A DNA stretch of 64,000 nucleotides from Geodermatophilus obscurus (lineage in GTDB: Bacteria; Actinomycetota; Actinomycetes; Mycobacteriales; Geodermatophilaceae). The notes under the pieces were generated by a model. It was given only the letters and a program-made list of their open reading frames with translations, searched no databases and was not told the origin of the DNA. Of this stretch, positions 17,614 to 26,535 are shown piece after piece. A program made the translations under genes and the position numbers. Every line of letters starts with the position of its first letter. The first letter of the stretch is position 1. The stretch is taken from the NCBI RefSeq assembly GCF_900115395.1, contig NZ_FOWE01000001.1, positions 186,001 to 250,000 of the forward strand, read 5' to 3'.

Positions 17614-17633
17614 CCCTGAAGACGGCTTCAGGG
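17614..17633. terminator. Bidirectional hairpin terminator
   Basis: CCCTGAAG, loop ACGG, CTTCAGGG: an 8-bp perfect stem, extendable by a G-T pair and two more pairs. It sits between the convergent BtuF-like and RNA-ligase-like genes and includes the stop codon of the latter. Confidence 0.6.
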
Positions 17634-18203
17634 GCGGTGGTAGGTAGCGAGAGGGAATTCCTGAACCACCCGCCAAGACTGAGGCGCAGATGCCCCCTCG
17701 ATGAAGAGGACGGTGTCGATTCGGGCGAAGCAGGGGAGGTGCACGGACACCTCCTGCTCAGCCTCTGTAAGCGCCGACAGATCCGCGAGTCTCCGCTCGC
17801 CCACCGTGAGGTGCGGCGCGGAACCGTCATGGGCCCCCGCGTACGGCGGGTAGTCCGGGAAAGCCTTCAAGATGCCGGTCGTGAGATCCCTGAACGGCTG
17901 GGCCGGATCTGGTGCGAGCCATAGAACGTCCCGGTCGAACCAGGACGTCTCAGCAAACGAGCATTCGAACGCTGGAACTACCCGGACCGCCTCGCGGATC
18001 GCATCCAACGTCTCAGGTCGGTGTGCCAGAGCCGGTTCGACGAATGGAAAGAGCACCGTGACGTGAGGAGGCACGCCCCAGGCAGCCGCGCCATCGAGAT
18101 GCCGGCGGTGTTGTCCAACTGCGGCTTCTGCTGCCATCACCGGAACGATGAGCGCTGTCTGCACGGGAGGCGGTGCATCGACACTCGGAGCCAGGTATGG
18201 CAC
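17628..18203 (-). CDS. 2'-5' RNA ligase / cyclic phosphodiesterase family protein
   Basis: 191 aa two-histidine phosphoesterase. Both H-x-T-x motifs are visible: PPHVTVLFPF near residue 45 and APHLTVGE near residue 130. Members open 2',3'-cyclic phosphates or make/break 2'-5' bonds in RNA or nucleotides; the substrate here is unknown. Base composition of this gene is visibly less GC-rich than its neighbours, which may mean recent acquisition. The gene is isolated, with a terminator at its 3' end. Confidence 0.85.
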   Translation of the reverse strand: MPYLAPSVDAPPPVQTALIVPVMAAEAAVGQHRRHLDGAAAWGVPPHVTVLFPFVEPALAHRPETLDAIREAVRVVPAFECSFAETSWFDRDVLWLAPDPAQPFRDLTTGILKAFPDYPPYAGAHDGSAPHLTVGERRLADLSALTEAEQEVSVHLPCFARIDTVLFIEGASAPQSWRVVQEFPLATYHRP

Positions 18204-18313
18204 GTCGCGAGACTATGCACTTTCGGTGGCGCCGTACCGGCCGAGGCTGTCCCTAAGTGGGCCGCCCAGGGACACCCGCGTCGGCGGGCGCGCACGTCCT
18301 CAGCAGGACGGTC

Positions 18314-18703
18314 CTAGGCGGGCGGAGCGAAGAACTCGAGCGGAAGGCCATCCGGGTCCCGGAACGAGAGGCCGAAGCCGTAGCTGGCCTCCTCGATACC
18401 GCCGTGGCGGATCCCGAGCTCGTCGAGCCGGGCGGCCCACTGCGCCAACTCGGCTCGGTCGACGCATGCGAAGGAGAGGTGGTCGAGGCCCGGACGCCGC
18501 TCGTCGAACTGCACGTCGTCGCGGCCGTCCGGGAACTCGTGCAGGCCGACCAGCGTGTCGCCCAGGGACCACACGACGTGCCGGAACGGACCGGTGTCCT
18601 CGTCCAGTACCGGCTCTGCGTCGAACAGCTGCCGATACCAGGGAACGCTCCGCTCGAGGTCGGCGACCGTGAGCGCGACATGGGCGATGCGGGGAAATGA
18701 CAT
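18314..18703 (-). CDS. VOC (glyoxalase/dioxygenase) family protein
   Basis: 129 aa, a single VOC module with two beta-alpha-beta-beta-beta repeats (HVALTVADLERSVPWYRQLF at the start; LDHLSFACVDRAELAQWAAR at the middle; FRDPDGLPLEFF at the end). Candidate metal ligands are the first His, the central HLSF His and the final Glu. The substrate is unknown. The ATG of MSFPRIAH is chosen because GGAGAGG lies upstream; the open frame beyond is not conserved-looking. Confidence 0.87.
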   Translation of the reverse strand: MSFPRIAHVALTVADLERSVPWYRQLFDAEPVLDEDTGPFRHVVWSLGDTLVGLHEFPDGRDDVQFDERRPGLDHLSFACVDRAELAQWAARLDELGIRHGGIEEASYGFGLSFRDPDGLPLEFFAPPA

Positions 18704-19096
18704 GGTCAAACCTCTCCAGGTCGGAACCTCCCAGCGAAGGTCGTCTTGCATCGTGTGGAGACCAGGTCGACGCGTCAAGGGCCGCACCCGGCCGGACCCG
18801 GCCCCTCCGCTCGGACCCGCTGCTCGACCGCAGACGGCCCCTCCGGGGTCCTCGGGGTCGGGCTGTGCGACCGCTCGCAGCGAGCAGGGCTCACCGGCGG
18901 CGTGGGGCGGTTGCTCTGCTGGGCGAGGGCTCCCACCGCTCAGCAGGTCGCCCGAGGTGCGCCGCGTCGGCGTCGACCCTCTGGGCGAGACGGAAGCGGA
19001 GATGTCGACGTCGGGCGCTGTCGCAGCGTCGATCCCGAACCGGCCAGGCGTCAGGTGTGCGCGCCCGCGCGGTGGCCGAGTGCCTATGCGCGAACG
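18704..19096. other. 393-bp stretch without a recognisable gene
   Basis: I found no frame with a ribosome site and sensible composition on either strand, and no tRNA-like or strong terminator fold. It holds the promoter side of the VOC gene and a small GCTCGC-A-GCGAGC hairpin near 18865-18880. Confidence 0.5.
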
Positions 19097-19246
19097 CTAG
19101 GAGCCGGGGTCGGGGTCCGGGTCCTCCTCGGGCTCGAAGGTGCCGCCCGGCTCCTCCGACATCCCCAGCTCCACGCCGACGGCGCCCTCGGGCTGCGACC
19201 GGTCGCCCGCGTCGCCGTCGTCCGGGGTGTCCTGCGGTGAGGTCAT
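19097..19246 (-). CDS. Small acidic protein, 49 aa
   Basis: Reads MTSPQDTPDDGDAGD and on to EEDPDPDPGS, almost all Asp/Glu/Pro/Gly, with no hydrophobic core, so it is probably disordered. The ATG has a good GGAGGGAC ribosome site 5 nt upstream, which is the main support for a real gene. Function unknown. A chance open frame in GC-rich DNA is the alternative. Confidence 0.55.
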   Translation of the reverse strand: MTSPQDTPDDGDAGDRSQPEGAVGVELGMSEEPGGTFEPEEDPDPDPGS

Positions 19247-19319
19247 GGCCGTCCCTCCGCTCGCTCGACTGGCCGCACGGGAGTACCCGCGCGCCGCGGA
19301 CGCATGCCGGCCCCGACGC

Positions 19320-20072
19320 TCAGGGGCAGGGGAGGGCGGCCAGGACGTCGTCGCGCAGCGCGCGCCCGCCGGCGAAGGACCAGGCGGCGCCCGAGCCCGC
19401 CACCGTCTCGGCGACGCCGCCGGCCTCGGCCACCAGCAGCGCTCCCGGGTGCCAGTCCCACGGGTGGGCGTCGCTCTTCACCCACAGGTCGGCGCGCCCG
19501 GCGGCGACCCACGCCAGCTCGAGGCTGCCCGAGCCCCGGATGCGCAGCGCCGCGGCCGCCCGGGCCAGCCCGACGACGACGGGGTCGCCGACGTCGTCGG
19601 GGCCGAGGTAGGTCGACAGGGTGGCGTTCGCCAGCGTGGGTCCCGGGCCGCGGGTCAGGGGTGCGTCGCCGAGCCAGCACCCCCGGCCCCGGGCGGCGCT
19701 GAAGAGCTCGCCGGTGGCCGGGTGGAGGACGGCCGAGACGACGGCGCCGGCGTCGTCGACGAGGGCCACCGCGCTGCACCAGAACGGGTCGCCGCTGACG
19801 AAGTTCAGGGTCCCGTCGATCGCGTCGACCAACCAGGTGCGCCCTCCCGGCCGCTGCCCGCCCTCCTCGCCGACGACGCCGTCGTCCGGGCACCGCAGGC
19901 GCAGGTGGTCGAGGACGGCGGCCTCGGCCTGCCGGTCGGCCTCGGTGACGACGTCGCCGGGGCCGCTCTTCACCGTCACCGCCAGCCCGGCGGACCGGAA
20001 CCGTGCGGCCGCGACCTCCCCGGCGATGCGCACCGCCTCGCGCGCTGCGCCCAGGTCCTCGTCGATGCCCAT
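19320..20072 (-). CDS. Inositol monophosphatase family protein
   Basis: 250 aa Li-sensitive Mg-dependent phosphatase fold. The metal-site motifs are VVGEEGG (Glu), WLVDAIDGTLNF (D-x-DGT) and HPWDWHPGALLVAEAGG (Asp of motif 2). Family members hydrolyse inositol phosphate, histidinol phosphate, fructose-1,6-bisphosphate or PAP; the sequence alone does not decide. The ATG at 20072 begins MGIDEDLGAAREAV, the normal first helix. Confidence 0.88.
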   Translation of the reverse strand: MGIDEDLGAAREAVRIAGEVAAARFRSAGLAVTVKSGPGDVVTEADRQAEAAVLDHLRLRCPDDGVVGEEGGQRPGGRTWLVDAIDGTLNFVSGDPFWCSAVALVDDAGAVVSAVLHPATGELFSAARGRGCWLGDAPLTRGPGPTLANATLSTYLGPDDVGDPVVVGLARAAAALRIRGSGSLELAWVAAGRADLWVKSDAHPWDWHPGALLVAEAGGVAETVAGSGAAWSFAGGRALRDDVLAALPCP

Positions 20073-20245
20073 GGCGTCCACCCTCCACGACGGCGGTCCG
20101 CCCCGCAGCGACGGCCCGGCGGCCCCGCGCGCCGGCACAGGAGCCGCGGCGGAAGGGCAGCGACCGCAGGGGGTCCGTCGCTACCCTCCGGTCGCACAGC
20201 GGGGCTCCCCCCATCGACACCGCGGACACGAGCAGAGGTGCAGCC

Positions 20246-21370
20246 GTGAAGACACGCAGTGCAGTCCTCCACACACAGCCCGGCCGGTACGAGGTCACCG
20301 AGGTCGACCTCGACGAGCCCCGCGAGGGCGAGTTGCTCGTCAGGATGGCGGCCGTCGGGCTCTGCCACACCGATGACCACGACGTCCCGCCCGGGAGCGC
20401 GCCACCCCTCCGGCTGCCCCTCGCCGGCGGCCACGAGGGAGCCGGCGTCGTCGTCGGCGTCGGTCCCGCCACCCCGGGGTGGGCCGAGGGCGACCACGTG
20501 GTCCTCAGCTTCGTCGCGGTCTGCGGACGGTGCCGCATGTGCTCAACCGGTCGGCAGAACCTCTGCGACCTCGGCGCGAAGCTGTTCACCGGCGCCCGCA
20601 TCGACGACCCGACGAGCTTCCGGATGTCCTACCAGGGCAGGCCGGTGGGCCAGGCGTACGGCCTCGCCGCGCTCAGCGAGCACACCGTCGTCGACGCCCG
20701 GTCGGCGGTGAAGATCGACCCGGGCGTGCCGCTGGACAAGGCCGCGCTCGTCGGCTGCGGGGTCCCCACCGGGTGGGGGTCGGTCACCAACATGTCCGAC
20801 GCCCGCGACGGTGACGTGGTCGTCGTCATGGGTGTCGGCGGGATCGGGATCAACAGCGTGCAGGCCGCCCGGGCCATCGGCGCGCGGGCGGTCATCGCAG
20901 TCGACCCGGTCGAGTTCAAGCGCGAGACCGCCAAGCAGCTCGGCGCGACGCACACCGCCGAGACCATGGCCGAGGCCACCGAGCTCGCCCGGTCCCTCAC
21001 GAACGGGCAGGGCGCCGACGCGACCGTCGTGGCGGTCGGCGTGGTCACCGGTGAGCACATCGCCGAGGCCGTGATGTCCATCCGCAAGGCAGGCACGGTC
21101 GTCCTCACCGGCACCGGGAGCATGCGCGCGGCAGGCGGCATCCCGATCAACAACACCATGTTCACGGTGTTCCAGAAGCGGCTGCAGGGCGCGCTCTTCG
21201 GCGGCTGCAACCCGCGGTGGGACATCCCCCAGCTGCTGTCGCAGTACCAGGCCGGCACGCTCAAGCTCGACGAGCTCGTCACGCGGACCTACTCGCTGGA
21301 CCAGGTCGCGGAGGGCTTCGACGACATGAAGGCCGGCAGGAACATCCGGGGGGTCGTCCTCTTCGACTGA
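20246..21370 (+). CDS. NDMA-dependent (zinc-type) alcohol dehydrogenase
   Basis: 374 aa MDR-family dehydrogenase. The catalytic zinc ligands are in GLCHTDDHD and GGHEGAGVV. The structural zinc Cys cluster is CGRCRMCSTGRQNLC. The Rossmann motif is GVGGIGINSVQAARAIGA. The HTDDHD and SFRMSYQGRPVGQAYG segments fit the actinobacterial NDMA-dependent group, which keeps NAD(H) tightly bound and needs an external electron acceptor, often mycofactocin; that link is family knowledge. The GTG start at 20246 gives VKTRSAVLHTQPG. No mycofactocin genes are in the window. Confidence 0.9.
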   Translation: MKTRSAVLHTQPGRYEVTEVDLDEPREGELLVRMAAVGLCHTDDHDVPPGSAPPLRLPLAGGHEGAGVVVGVGPATPGWAEGDHVVLSFVAVCGRCRMCSTGRQNLCDLGAKLFTGARIDDPTSFRMSYQGRPVGQAYGLAALSEHTVVDARSAVKIDPGVPLDKAALVGCGVPTGWGSVTNMSDARDGDVVVVMGVGGIGINSVQAARAIGARAVIAVDPVEFKRETAKQLGATHTAETMAEATELARSLTNGQGADATVVAVGVVTGEHIAEAVMSIRKAGTVVLTGTGSMRAAGGIPINNTMFTVFQKRLQGALFGGCNPRWDIPQLLSQYQAGTLKLDELVTRTYSLDQVAEGFDDMKAGRNIRGVVLFD

Positions 21371-21376
21371 CCCGGC

Positions 21377-22042
21377 TCAGCCCGCGGCCCGGCTCCGCAG
21401 CTCGGCGAGCACCGGCGCGTACATGCCCGTCTTGATCGCCGCGAGGACGGGCCCGGCCTTCCCCGCGTGTGCCCCGGCGAGCTCCAGCGCCGTGGGACGG
21501 ACGGCGTCCTCGGCGACGGCGGAGTCGACGATGGCGGCGGCCTGCGCGTCGGTGCCGCCGTAGCGGCGGCCGGTCGTCATCGCCACGTGCGCGGTCTGCG
21601 GGCTGAGCCGCGCCTGCACCAGCGCCGACATGCCGGGGCTGAAGGGCAGGCCGATGTCGACCTCGGGCAGGCACCAGAATCCGCGGTCGGCCCGCATGAC
21701 CCGCAGGTCGTGGGCGAGCGACAGCATCGCCCCGGCGGCGAAGACGTGGCCCTGCAGCGCGGCCACGGTGACCACCGGCAGCACCAGCACGCGCGCGAAC
21801 AGCCGCTCGACCGTGCCGAGGTAGGACTCCCGCTGGTCGGCGTGCCCGGACAGCCAGGCGAGGTCCAGGCCGTTGGAGAAGAACTTGCCTGTGGCCGCGG
21901 TGACGAGCGCGCGGGGCCCCTCGGCGCGCTCCACCTCGTCGAGCGCGGCGTCCACCTCGGCGAGCCAGCCGGGGGAGAAGCGGTTCTCGTCGTCGCCGAG
22001 GTCGAGCACGAAGACGTCGTCGTGGCGGTCGAGCGTGGGCAC
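21377..22042 (-). CDS. Enoyl-CoA hydratase/isomerase family protein
   Basis: 221 aa crotonase fold, somewhat short. The oxyanion-hole segments are GKFFSNGLDLAWL and GHVFAAGAMLSLAHDLRVM. In the second active-site region the hydratase Glu pair is replaced (CLPEVDIGLPFSPGM keeps one Glu), so it may be an isomerase (Delta3-Delta2 type, as in eukaryotic ECI2-like proteins) rather than a hydratase. It ends 6 bp from the convergent alcohol dehydrogenase. Confidence 0.87.
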   Translation of the reverse strand: MPTLDRHDDVFVLDLGDDENRFSPGWLAEVDAALDEVERAEGPRALVTAATGKFFSNGLDLAWLSGHADQRESYLGTVERLFARVLVLPVVTVAALQGHVFAAGAMLSLAHDLRVMRADRGFWCLPEVDIGLPFSPGMSALVQARLSPQTAHVAMTTGRRYGGTDAQAAAIVDSAVAEDAVRPTALELAGAHAGKAGPVLAAIKTGMYAPVLAELRSRAAG

Positions 22043-22141
22043 GAGCAGCTCCTCGGGAGGTCGGACGGGGACGGGTCAGGACGGTGGGCCGCAGTCGGAG
22101 ACGGCGCTGACGGCGGCGAGCCGGCCGATGCTGCCCGACGG

Positions 22142-22498
22142 TCAGGTGTCGGCGGCGGCGACCGGCGCGCCGCCGAAGCCGATCTCGTTGCCGTCGGGGT
22201 CGCGGTAGACCACCTTGCGGACGCCGTTGTCGTATGTCTCCCGCAGTGCGGGCTCGATGCCGCGGGCGCCGATCGCCGCGACGCGCTCCTCGAGGTCGTC
22301 GACGAACAGCGTGACCATGGCGTGGCCGGCGTGCGCAGGCTTCGCCTCGGTGTAGACGTACCGGTGCTCCGCCAGCTCCCACACCGCCTCGACGTCGTTG
22401 GGCAGGAAGGCCGGCGGCGAGCCGAACAGCCGGCCGTACCAGCCGAGCGCGCGCTCGTGGTCGCTGACGGGGACCCCCGCGAACAGGTCGACGGTCAC
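22142..22498 (-). CDS. VOC family protein
   Basis: 118 aa, single glyoxalase/bleomycin-resistance-like module (VDLFAGVPVSDHERALGWYGRLFG, then VYRDPDGNEIGFGG). GTG start at 22498. The usual first metal His is not evident (GVPVSD), so metal binding is doubtful. Upstream lies a second, broken VOC gene in the same orientation. Confidence 0.84.
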   Translation of the reverse strand: MTVDLFAGVPVSDHERALGWYGRLFGSPPAFLPNDVEAVWELAEHRYVYTEAKPAHAGHAMVTLFVDDLEERVAAIGARGIEPALRETYDNGVRKVVYRDPDGNEIGFGGAPVAAADT

Positions 22499-22529
22499 GG
22501 CCGGACCGTAGCGGGCAGCACCGACGCGC

Positions 22530-22923
22530 TCAGGCCGGCTGCAGGAACTCCAGGCGGTTGCCGAACGGGTCGGCGGCGTACACGCGCCGGTACCCGGGGA
22601 AGTCCACGTCCCAGGTGACGTACTGCGCCGCCGCGGCCGGCCGCCGGACCATGTCGTCGAGGTCGCTCACGAGGATGCCGGGGTGGGCCTTGCGCGCCGC
22701 GGCGAACTCCTCCTCGACGCCGAGGTGCAGCTCCAGCCCGCCGGCGCGGGCCACGCCCCGCCGCGGGCGGCGAGCACCGGCGGCTTGCCACCTCCGTCAT
22801 CCCGAGCACCCCGGCGAAGAAGGCGCGGGCGGCCTCCTCCTCGCCGCGCGGCATGGCCAGCTGCACGTGGTGGAGTCCGTCGAACACGGGTCCGACCCCG
22901 CCGCCCTCCGGGACGGGGCGCAT
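22530..22923 (-). pseudogene. VOC family gene with two frameshifts
   Basis: The N-terminal part reads VFDGLHHVQLAMPRGEEE and on to AFFAGVLGMTEVA in one frame. The middle continues as KPPVLAARGGAW in a second frame. The C-terminal half, RAGGLELHLGVEEEFAAARK to FPGYRRVYAADPFGNRLEFL, is in the third. Each change looks like one missing base, near 22787 and near 22751. Together the three parts make a normal ~125-aa VOC protein. Either a true pseudogene or two sequencing errors in a GC-rich run. Confidence 0.75.
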
Positions 22924-22944
22924 CACGCGGGCAGGATGGCGGGC

Positions 22945-23385
22945 ATGCCGCGGCTGCTCGTCGTCCACCACACGCCCTCGCCGAACCTGCAGGCGGTGCT
23001 GGAGGCGGTGCGCGAGGGCGTGGCGCTGGTGGAGGAGGTCGACCTCGAGGTCCGCCCGGCGCTGTCGGCCGGCCCCGCCGACGTCCTGGCCGCCGACGGC
23101 GTCCTGCTCGGCACCCCGGCCAACATCGGTTACATGAGCGGCGCGCTCAAGCACTTCTTCGACACCGTCTACTACCCCTGCCTCGACGCAACCATCGGCC
23201 TGCCCTACGGCGTCTACGTGCACGGCGGCGACGACACCGCGGGCGCGCTCCGGGCCATCGGCACCATCACCGGCGCGCTGCGGTGGCGGCAGGTCGCCGC
23301 GCCGCTGTCCCTCACCGGCGCGCCCTCGGCCGGCGATCTCGAGGCCGCGAGGGAGCTCGCCGCCACCGTCGCGGTGGGCCTGTAG
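22945..23385 (+). CDS. Flavodoxin / NAD(P)H-dependent FMN reductase-like protein
   Basis: About 146 aa flavodoxin-like fold: the phosphate-binding loop VVHHTPSPNLQAVLEAV, then ADGVLLGTPANIGYMSGALKHFFD and the YVHGGDDTAGA segment. Probably binds FMN. An in-frame ATG 9 bp upstream is an alternative start. It precedes the CoA-disulfide-reductase-like gene by 25 bp on the same strand, so the two may be one redox operon. It is divergent from the broken VOC gene. Confidence 0.82.
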   Translation: MPRLLVVHHTPSPNLQAVLEAVREGVALVEEVDLEVRPALSAGPADVLAADGVLLGTPANIGYMSGALKHFFDTVYYPCLDATIGLPYGVYVHGGDDTAGALRAIGTITGALRWRQVAAPLSLTGAPSAGDLEAARELAATVAVGL

Positions 23386-23410
23386 CGCCCGGCGGTCCTA
23401 ACCTGCGGAC

Positions 23411-24781
23411 GTGAGCACCCGCCTCGTCGTCATCGGAGGGGACGCCGCCGGTGGCAGCGCGGCGTCCCAGGCCAAGAAGCGGCGCCCCGACCTCGACGTC
23501 GTCATGTTCGAGCGCGGCCGCGCCACCTCCTACTCCGCCTGCGGCATCCCGTACTGGATCTCCGGCACGGTCGAGCGCGAGGCCGACCTGGTCGCCCGCA
23601 CGCCCGAGCAGCACCGCGCCGCCGGCATCGACGTCCGGATGCGCACCGAGGTGGTCGGCATCGACACCGACAAGGGGGCCGTGCACTGGCGCGACCTCGA
23701 GGCGGGCACCGAGGGCACCGAGTACTACGACGACCTCGTCTACGCCACCGGCAGCGTGCCGATGCGCCCGCCGGTCGACGGCATCGACGCCGACGGCGTC
23801 TACGGCGTCCAGGTCCTCGACGACGGCGTGGCGCTGCGCGACGAGCTCGACAGCGGGCGGGTACGCCGGGTGGTCGTGGTCGGCGGCGGCTACATCGGGC
23901 TGGAGATCGCCGAGGCGTGCCGGGTGCGCGGACTCGACGTCACCGTGGTGGACAAGTCGGCCACCCCGGTCGGCACGTTCGACCCCGACGTCGGCGCCGC
24001 CATCGCCGAGGCGGTCCGCTGCGAGGACATCGAGCTGGTGCTGTCCGACGGCGTCGCCGGCATCGACGTCGGCCCCGACGGGCGGGCGCGCGCGGTGGTG
24101 ACCGAGAGCGGCCGCGAGCTGCCCGCCGACCTGGTGGTGCTCGGGCTCGGTGTGCGCCCCAACGTGCGTCTGGCGCGGGAGGCCGGCATCCCGCTGGGCA
24201 CCTCCGGCGGGATCGCCGTCGACCAGCGGATGCGCACCCGGGTCCCGGGCGTCTGGGCGGCCGGCGACTGCGTCGAGTCGGTGCACCGGCTGTCCAAGCA
24301 GCGGGTGGTGGTCGCGCTCGGCACGCACGCCAACAAGCAGGGCCGGGTCGCCGGGATCAACATCGGCGGCGGCTACGCCACGTTCCCGGGCGTCATCGGG
24401 ACGGCGATCACCAAGATCTGCTCCACCGAGGCCGCGCGGACCGGGCTGTCGGAGGCGGAGGCCGAGGCCGCCGGGTACGCGTTCGTGACGGCGGCGGTCG
24501 ACTCGACCACCAAGGCCGGCTACTTCCCGGGCGCCAGCGTGATCCGGGTCAAGATGATCGCCGAGCGCTTCAGCGGCCGGTTGCTGGGTGCCCAGGTGGT
24601 CGGGCGGGAGGGCGCGGCCAAGCGCGTCGACGCCCTGGCCATCTGCATCTGGAACGAGATGACCGTCGACGAGGTCCTCTCGCTGGACCTCTCCTACGCC
24701 CCGCCGTTCGCGCCGGTGTGGGACCCGGTGCTCATCGCCGCCCGCAAGGCCCTCGAGGCGGTGGAGGCCGACCGGGGCTGA
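23411..24781 (+). CDS. FAD-dependent oxidoreductase, CoA-disulfide reductase/NADH oxidase type
   Basis: 456 aa. FAD motif GGDAAGGSAASQAK, single redox Cys in SYSACGIPYW (Cys near 44), NAD(P)H motif VVVVGGGYIGLEIAEA, second FAD motif GVWAAGDCVES, and a C-terminal dimerisation domain ending SYAPPFAPVWDP. This is the single-cysteine group that forms Cys-S-S-CoA or Cys-sulfenate: CoA-disulfide reductases, NADH oxidases and peroxidases. The choice between them is not settled by sequence. GTG start. Confidence 0.9.
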   Translation: MSTRLVVIGGDAAGGSAASQAKKRRPDLDVVMFERGRATSYSACGIPYWISGTVEREADLVARTPEQHRAAGIDVRMRTEVVGIDTDKGAVHWRDLEAGTEGTEYYDDLVYATGSVPMRPPVDGIDADGVYGVQVLDDGVALRDELDSGRVRRVVVVGGGYIGLEIAEACRVRGLDVTVVDKSATPVGTFDPDVGAAIAEAVRCEDIELVLSDGVAGIDVGPDGRARAVVTESGRELPADLVVLGLGVRPNVRLAREAGIPLGTSGGIAVDQRMRTRVPGVWAAGDCVESVHRLSKQRVVVALGTHANKQGRVAGINIGGGYATFPGVIGTAITKICSTEAARTGLSEAEAEAAGYAFVTAAVDSTTKAGYFPGASVIRVKMIAERFSGRLLGAQVVGREGAAKRVDALAICIWNEMTVDEVLSLDLSYAPPFAPVWDPVLIAARKALEAVEADRG

Positions 24782-24887
24782 CCCCGAACGGACGCGACCG
24801 TCTCCCTTGACCGGGTCCCGGCGAGGGGTGCACGGTCCCGGTCCCGGGCGGGCTCCCGGCCCGCCCTCGTCCCGGGGGAGGGACGTC

Positions 24888-25361
24888 ATGCCCCATCTGG
24901 TGCCCGAGTTCGACTACCACGCCGACGTCGAACCCCACCCGGTCGGTCCCGGGCCCTACGGGAACCGCATCGAGGGGACCGTCACCGGCGGCGAGATCTC
25001 CGGCGAGCGGCTGAAGGGCAGGATCGTCGGCGGCGGTGCGGACTGGATGCTGGTCGGCCCCGACGGGTTCGGCCGGATCGACGTGCGCACCACGATGCAG
25101 ACGGTGGACGGCGCGTACGTCTACCTGCAGTACACGGGGCTGCTGGAGCTGACACCGGCCGTCCTCGCACTCATGGGCGGCGAGGGTCCGGCGACGGGCT
25201 TCGGCGACCAGTACTTCGTCACCGCCCTGCGGCTCGAGGCCGGTGACGAGCGCTACGCCTGGGTCAACCAGGCCGTCTTCGTGGCCGAGGGACGCCTGGT
25301 GCCCGGGAAGCGGGTGGAGTACCGGGTCTACCGGGTCGCGCCGGGGGAGCCGTCGGACTGA
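24888..25361 (+). CDS. DUF3237 / UPF0311 family protein
   Basis: 157 aa. Shows the lipocalin-like DUF3237 pattern: GGEISGERLKGRIVGGGADW, DGFGRIDVRTTMQTVDGAYVY and RYAWVNQAVFVAEGRL. The ATG at 24888 follows an excellent GGGGGAGGGAC ribosome site. The biochemical role of the family is unknown. Its last 34 bp overlap the convergent aminotransferase gene. Confidence 0.87.
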   Translation: MPHLVPEFDYHADVEPHPVGPGPYGNRIEGTVTGGEISGERLKGRIVGGGADWMLVGPDGFGRIDVRTTMQTVDGAYVYLQYTGLLELTPAVLALMGGEGPATGFGDQYFVTALRLEAGDERYAWVNQAVFVAEGRLVPGKRVEYRVYRVAPGEPSD

Positions 25362-26500
25362 CCCCGCAGCGCGGCGGCCATGCGCTCGACGATCGCGGTC
25401 AGCACCGGCTCCGGGGTCGCCAGGTCCATCCGGATCGCGCCGCGGCCGGCGGCGCCGCAACGGGCGCCGTCGACCACCGCCACCCCGGCCCGCTCCAGCA
25501 GCAGGTCGCCCGGGTCGTCGACGCCGAGGCCCTCGACCCAGGCGAGGTAGGTGCCCTCCGGCGGGCGGTACCGGGCGTGCGGCAGGTGCTCGGCGAGCAG
25601 GTCCGCGAGCAGCCGGCGGTGCCGGTCGAGGACGGCGAGCGTCCCGTCGAGCCAGGCGACGCCGTCGCGGTACGCGGCGACGTTGGCCACCGCGCCCAGG
25701 GTCGAGGCGCCGTGCTCGACCGGGTACCCCACCCGCGCCCACGTCGCGGCGTCGGCGTCGTTGCTCAGCACCAGCTGCGCGTACTTCAGGCCCGCGAGGT
25801 CCCATGCCTTCGACGCGCTGGTGGCCGTCAGCGCGTGCGCCGCCGTCACCTGGTCGAGGGAGGCGTAGGGCACGTGCCGGTGGCCGGGGAAGACCAGCGG
25901 GGCGTGCACCTCGTCGGAGAAGACCCGCCCGCCGTGCCGGTCGACGACCGCGGCGACGGCGAGCATCTCCGCGGGCTCCAGCACCCGGCCGATCGGGTTG
26001 TGCGGGTTGCACAACACCAGCAGGTGCCCGCCGGCGCGGAAGGCGGCGTCGAGCGCGTCGAGGTCGTACACGTACCGGTCGCCGTCGCGGGCCATCGGCA
26101 CCTCGAGGACCTCCCGGCCCAGCGCCGGGGGCACCTCGAGGAAGGGCATGTAGGCCGGCGTCGGCAGCACCACCGGCGAGCCCGGCCGGGACAAGTGGGT
26201 GATGGCGGCGGACAGGCCGGCGAGGACGTCGGGCAACGGCCGGACGCGCTCGGGCGGGACGTCCCAGCCGTAGCGGTCGCGGGCGAAGCCGCACCAGGCC
26301 GCGGCGACGTCGTCGGCCAGCCAGTCAGGGAGGTAGCCGAGCAGGCCGCGGTCGACGGCGTCGTGCAGTGCCCGGGTGATCGCCGGCGCCGTCCCGAGGT
26401 CCATCTCGGCCACCCACGCGCCGAGGGCGTCGGGGTGGCGGGTCCACTTCAGCGACCCCCGGGCGCGCAGCGCCGCGACGGCGCGGTCCACGTCGTCCAT
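25328..26500 (-). CDS. PatB/MalY-type PLP-dependent aminotransferase or C-S lyase
   Basis: 390 aa fold-type I PLP enzyme. It starts with LKWTRHPDALGAWVAEMDLG, typical of the MalY/PatB group. Motifs: CNPHNPIGRV, VFSDEVHAPLVFPGHRHVPY, and the PLP lysine in SASKAWDLAGLK. The end has GAIRMDLATP with the carboxylate-binding Arg. Relatives are cystathionine beta-lyases that release ammonia, pyruvate and a thiol. It overlaps the convergent DUF3237 gene. Confidence 0.9.
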   Translation of the reverse strand: MDDVDRAVAALRARGSLKWTRHPDALGAWVAEMDLGTAPAITRALHDAVDRGLLGYLPDWLADDVAAAWCGFARDRYGWDVPPERVRPLPDVLAGLSAAITHLSRPGSPVVLPTPAYMPFLEVPPALGREVLEVPMARDGDRYVYDLDALDAAFRAGGHLLVLCNPHNPIGRVLEPAEMLAVAAVVDRHGGRVFSDEVHAPLVFPGHRHVPYASLDQVTAAHALTATSASKAWDLAGLKYAQLVLSNDADAATWARVGYPVEHGASTLGAVANVAAYRDGVAWLDGTLAVLDRHRRLLADLLAEHLPHARYRPPEGTYLAWVEGLGVDDPGDLLLERAGVAVVDGARCGAAGRGAIRMDLATPEPVLTAIVERMAAALRGQSDGSPGATR

Positions 26501-26535
26501 GCGCTCCCCTCCGCCGGCCGGACGCGGTGATCCTG

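Noticed and set aside
18704-19096. Possible tRNA or small RNA in the gene-free stretch
   Set aside because: No cloverleaf with a T-loop GTTCGA-type sequence or CCA end was found; only short hairpins.
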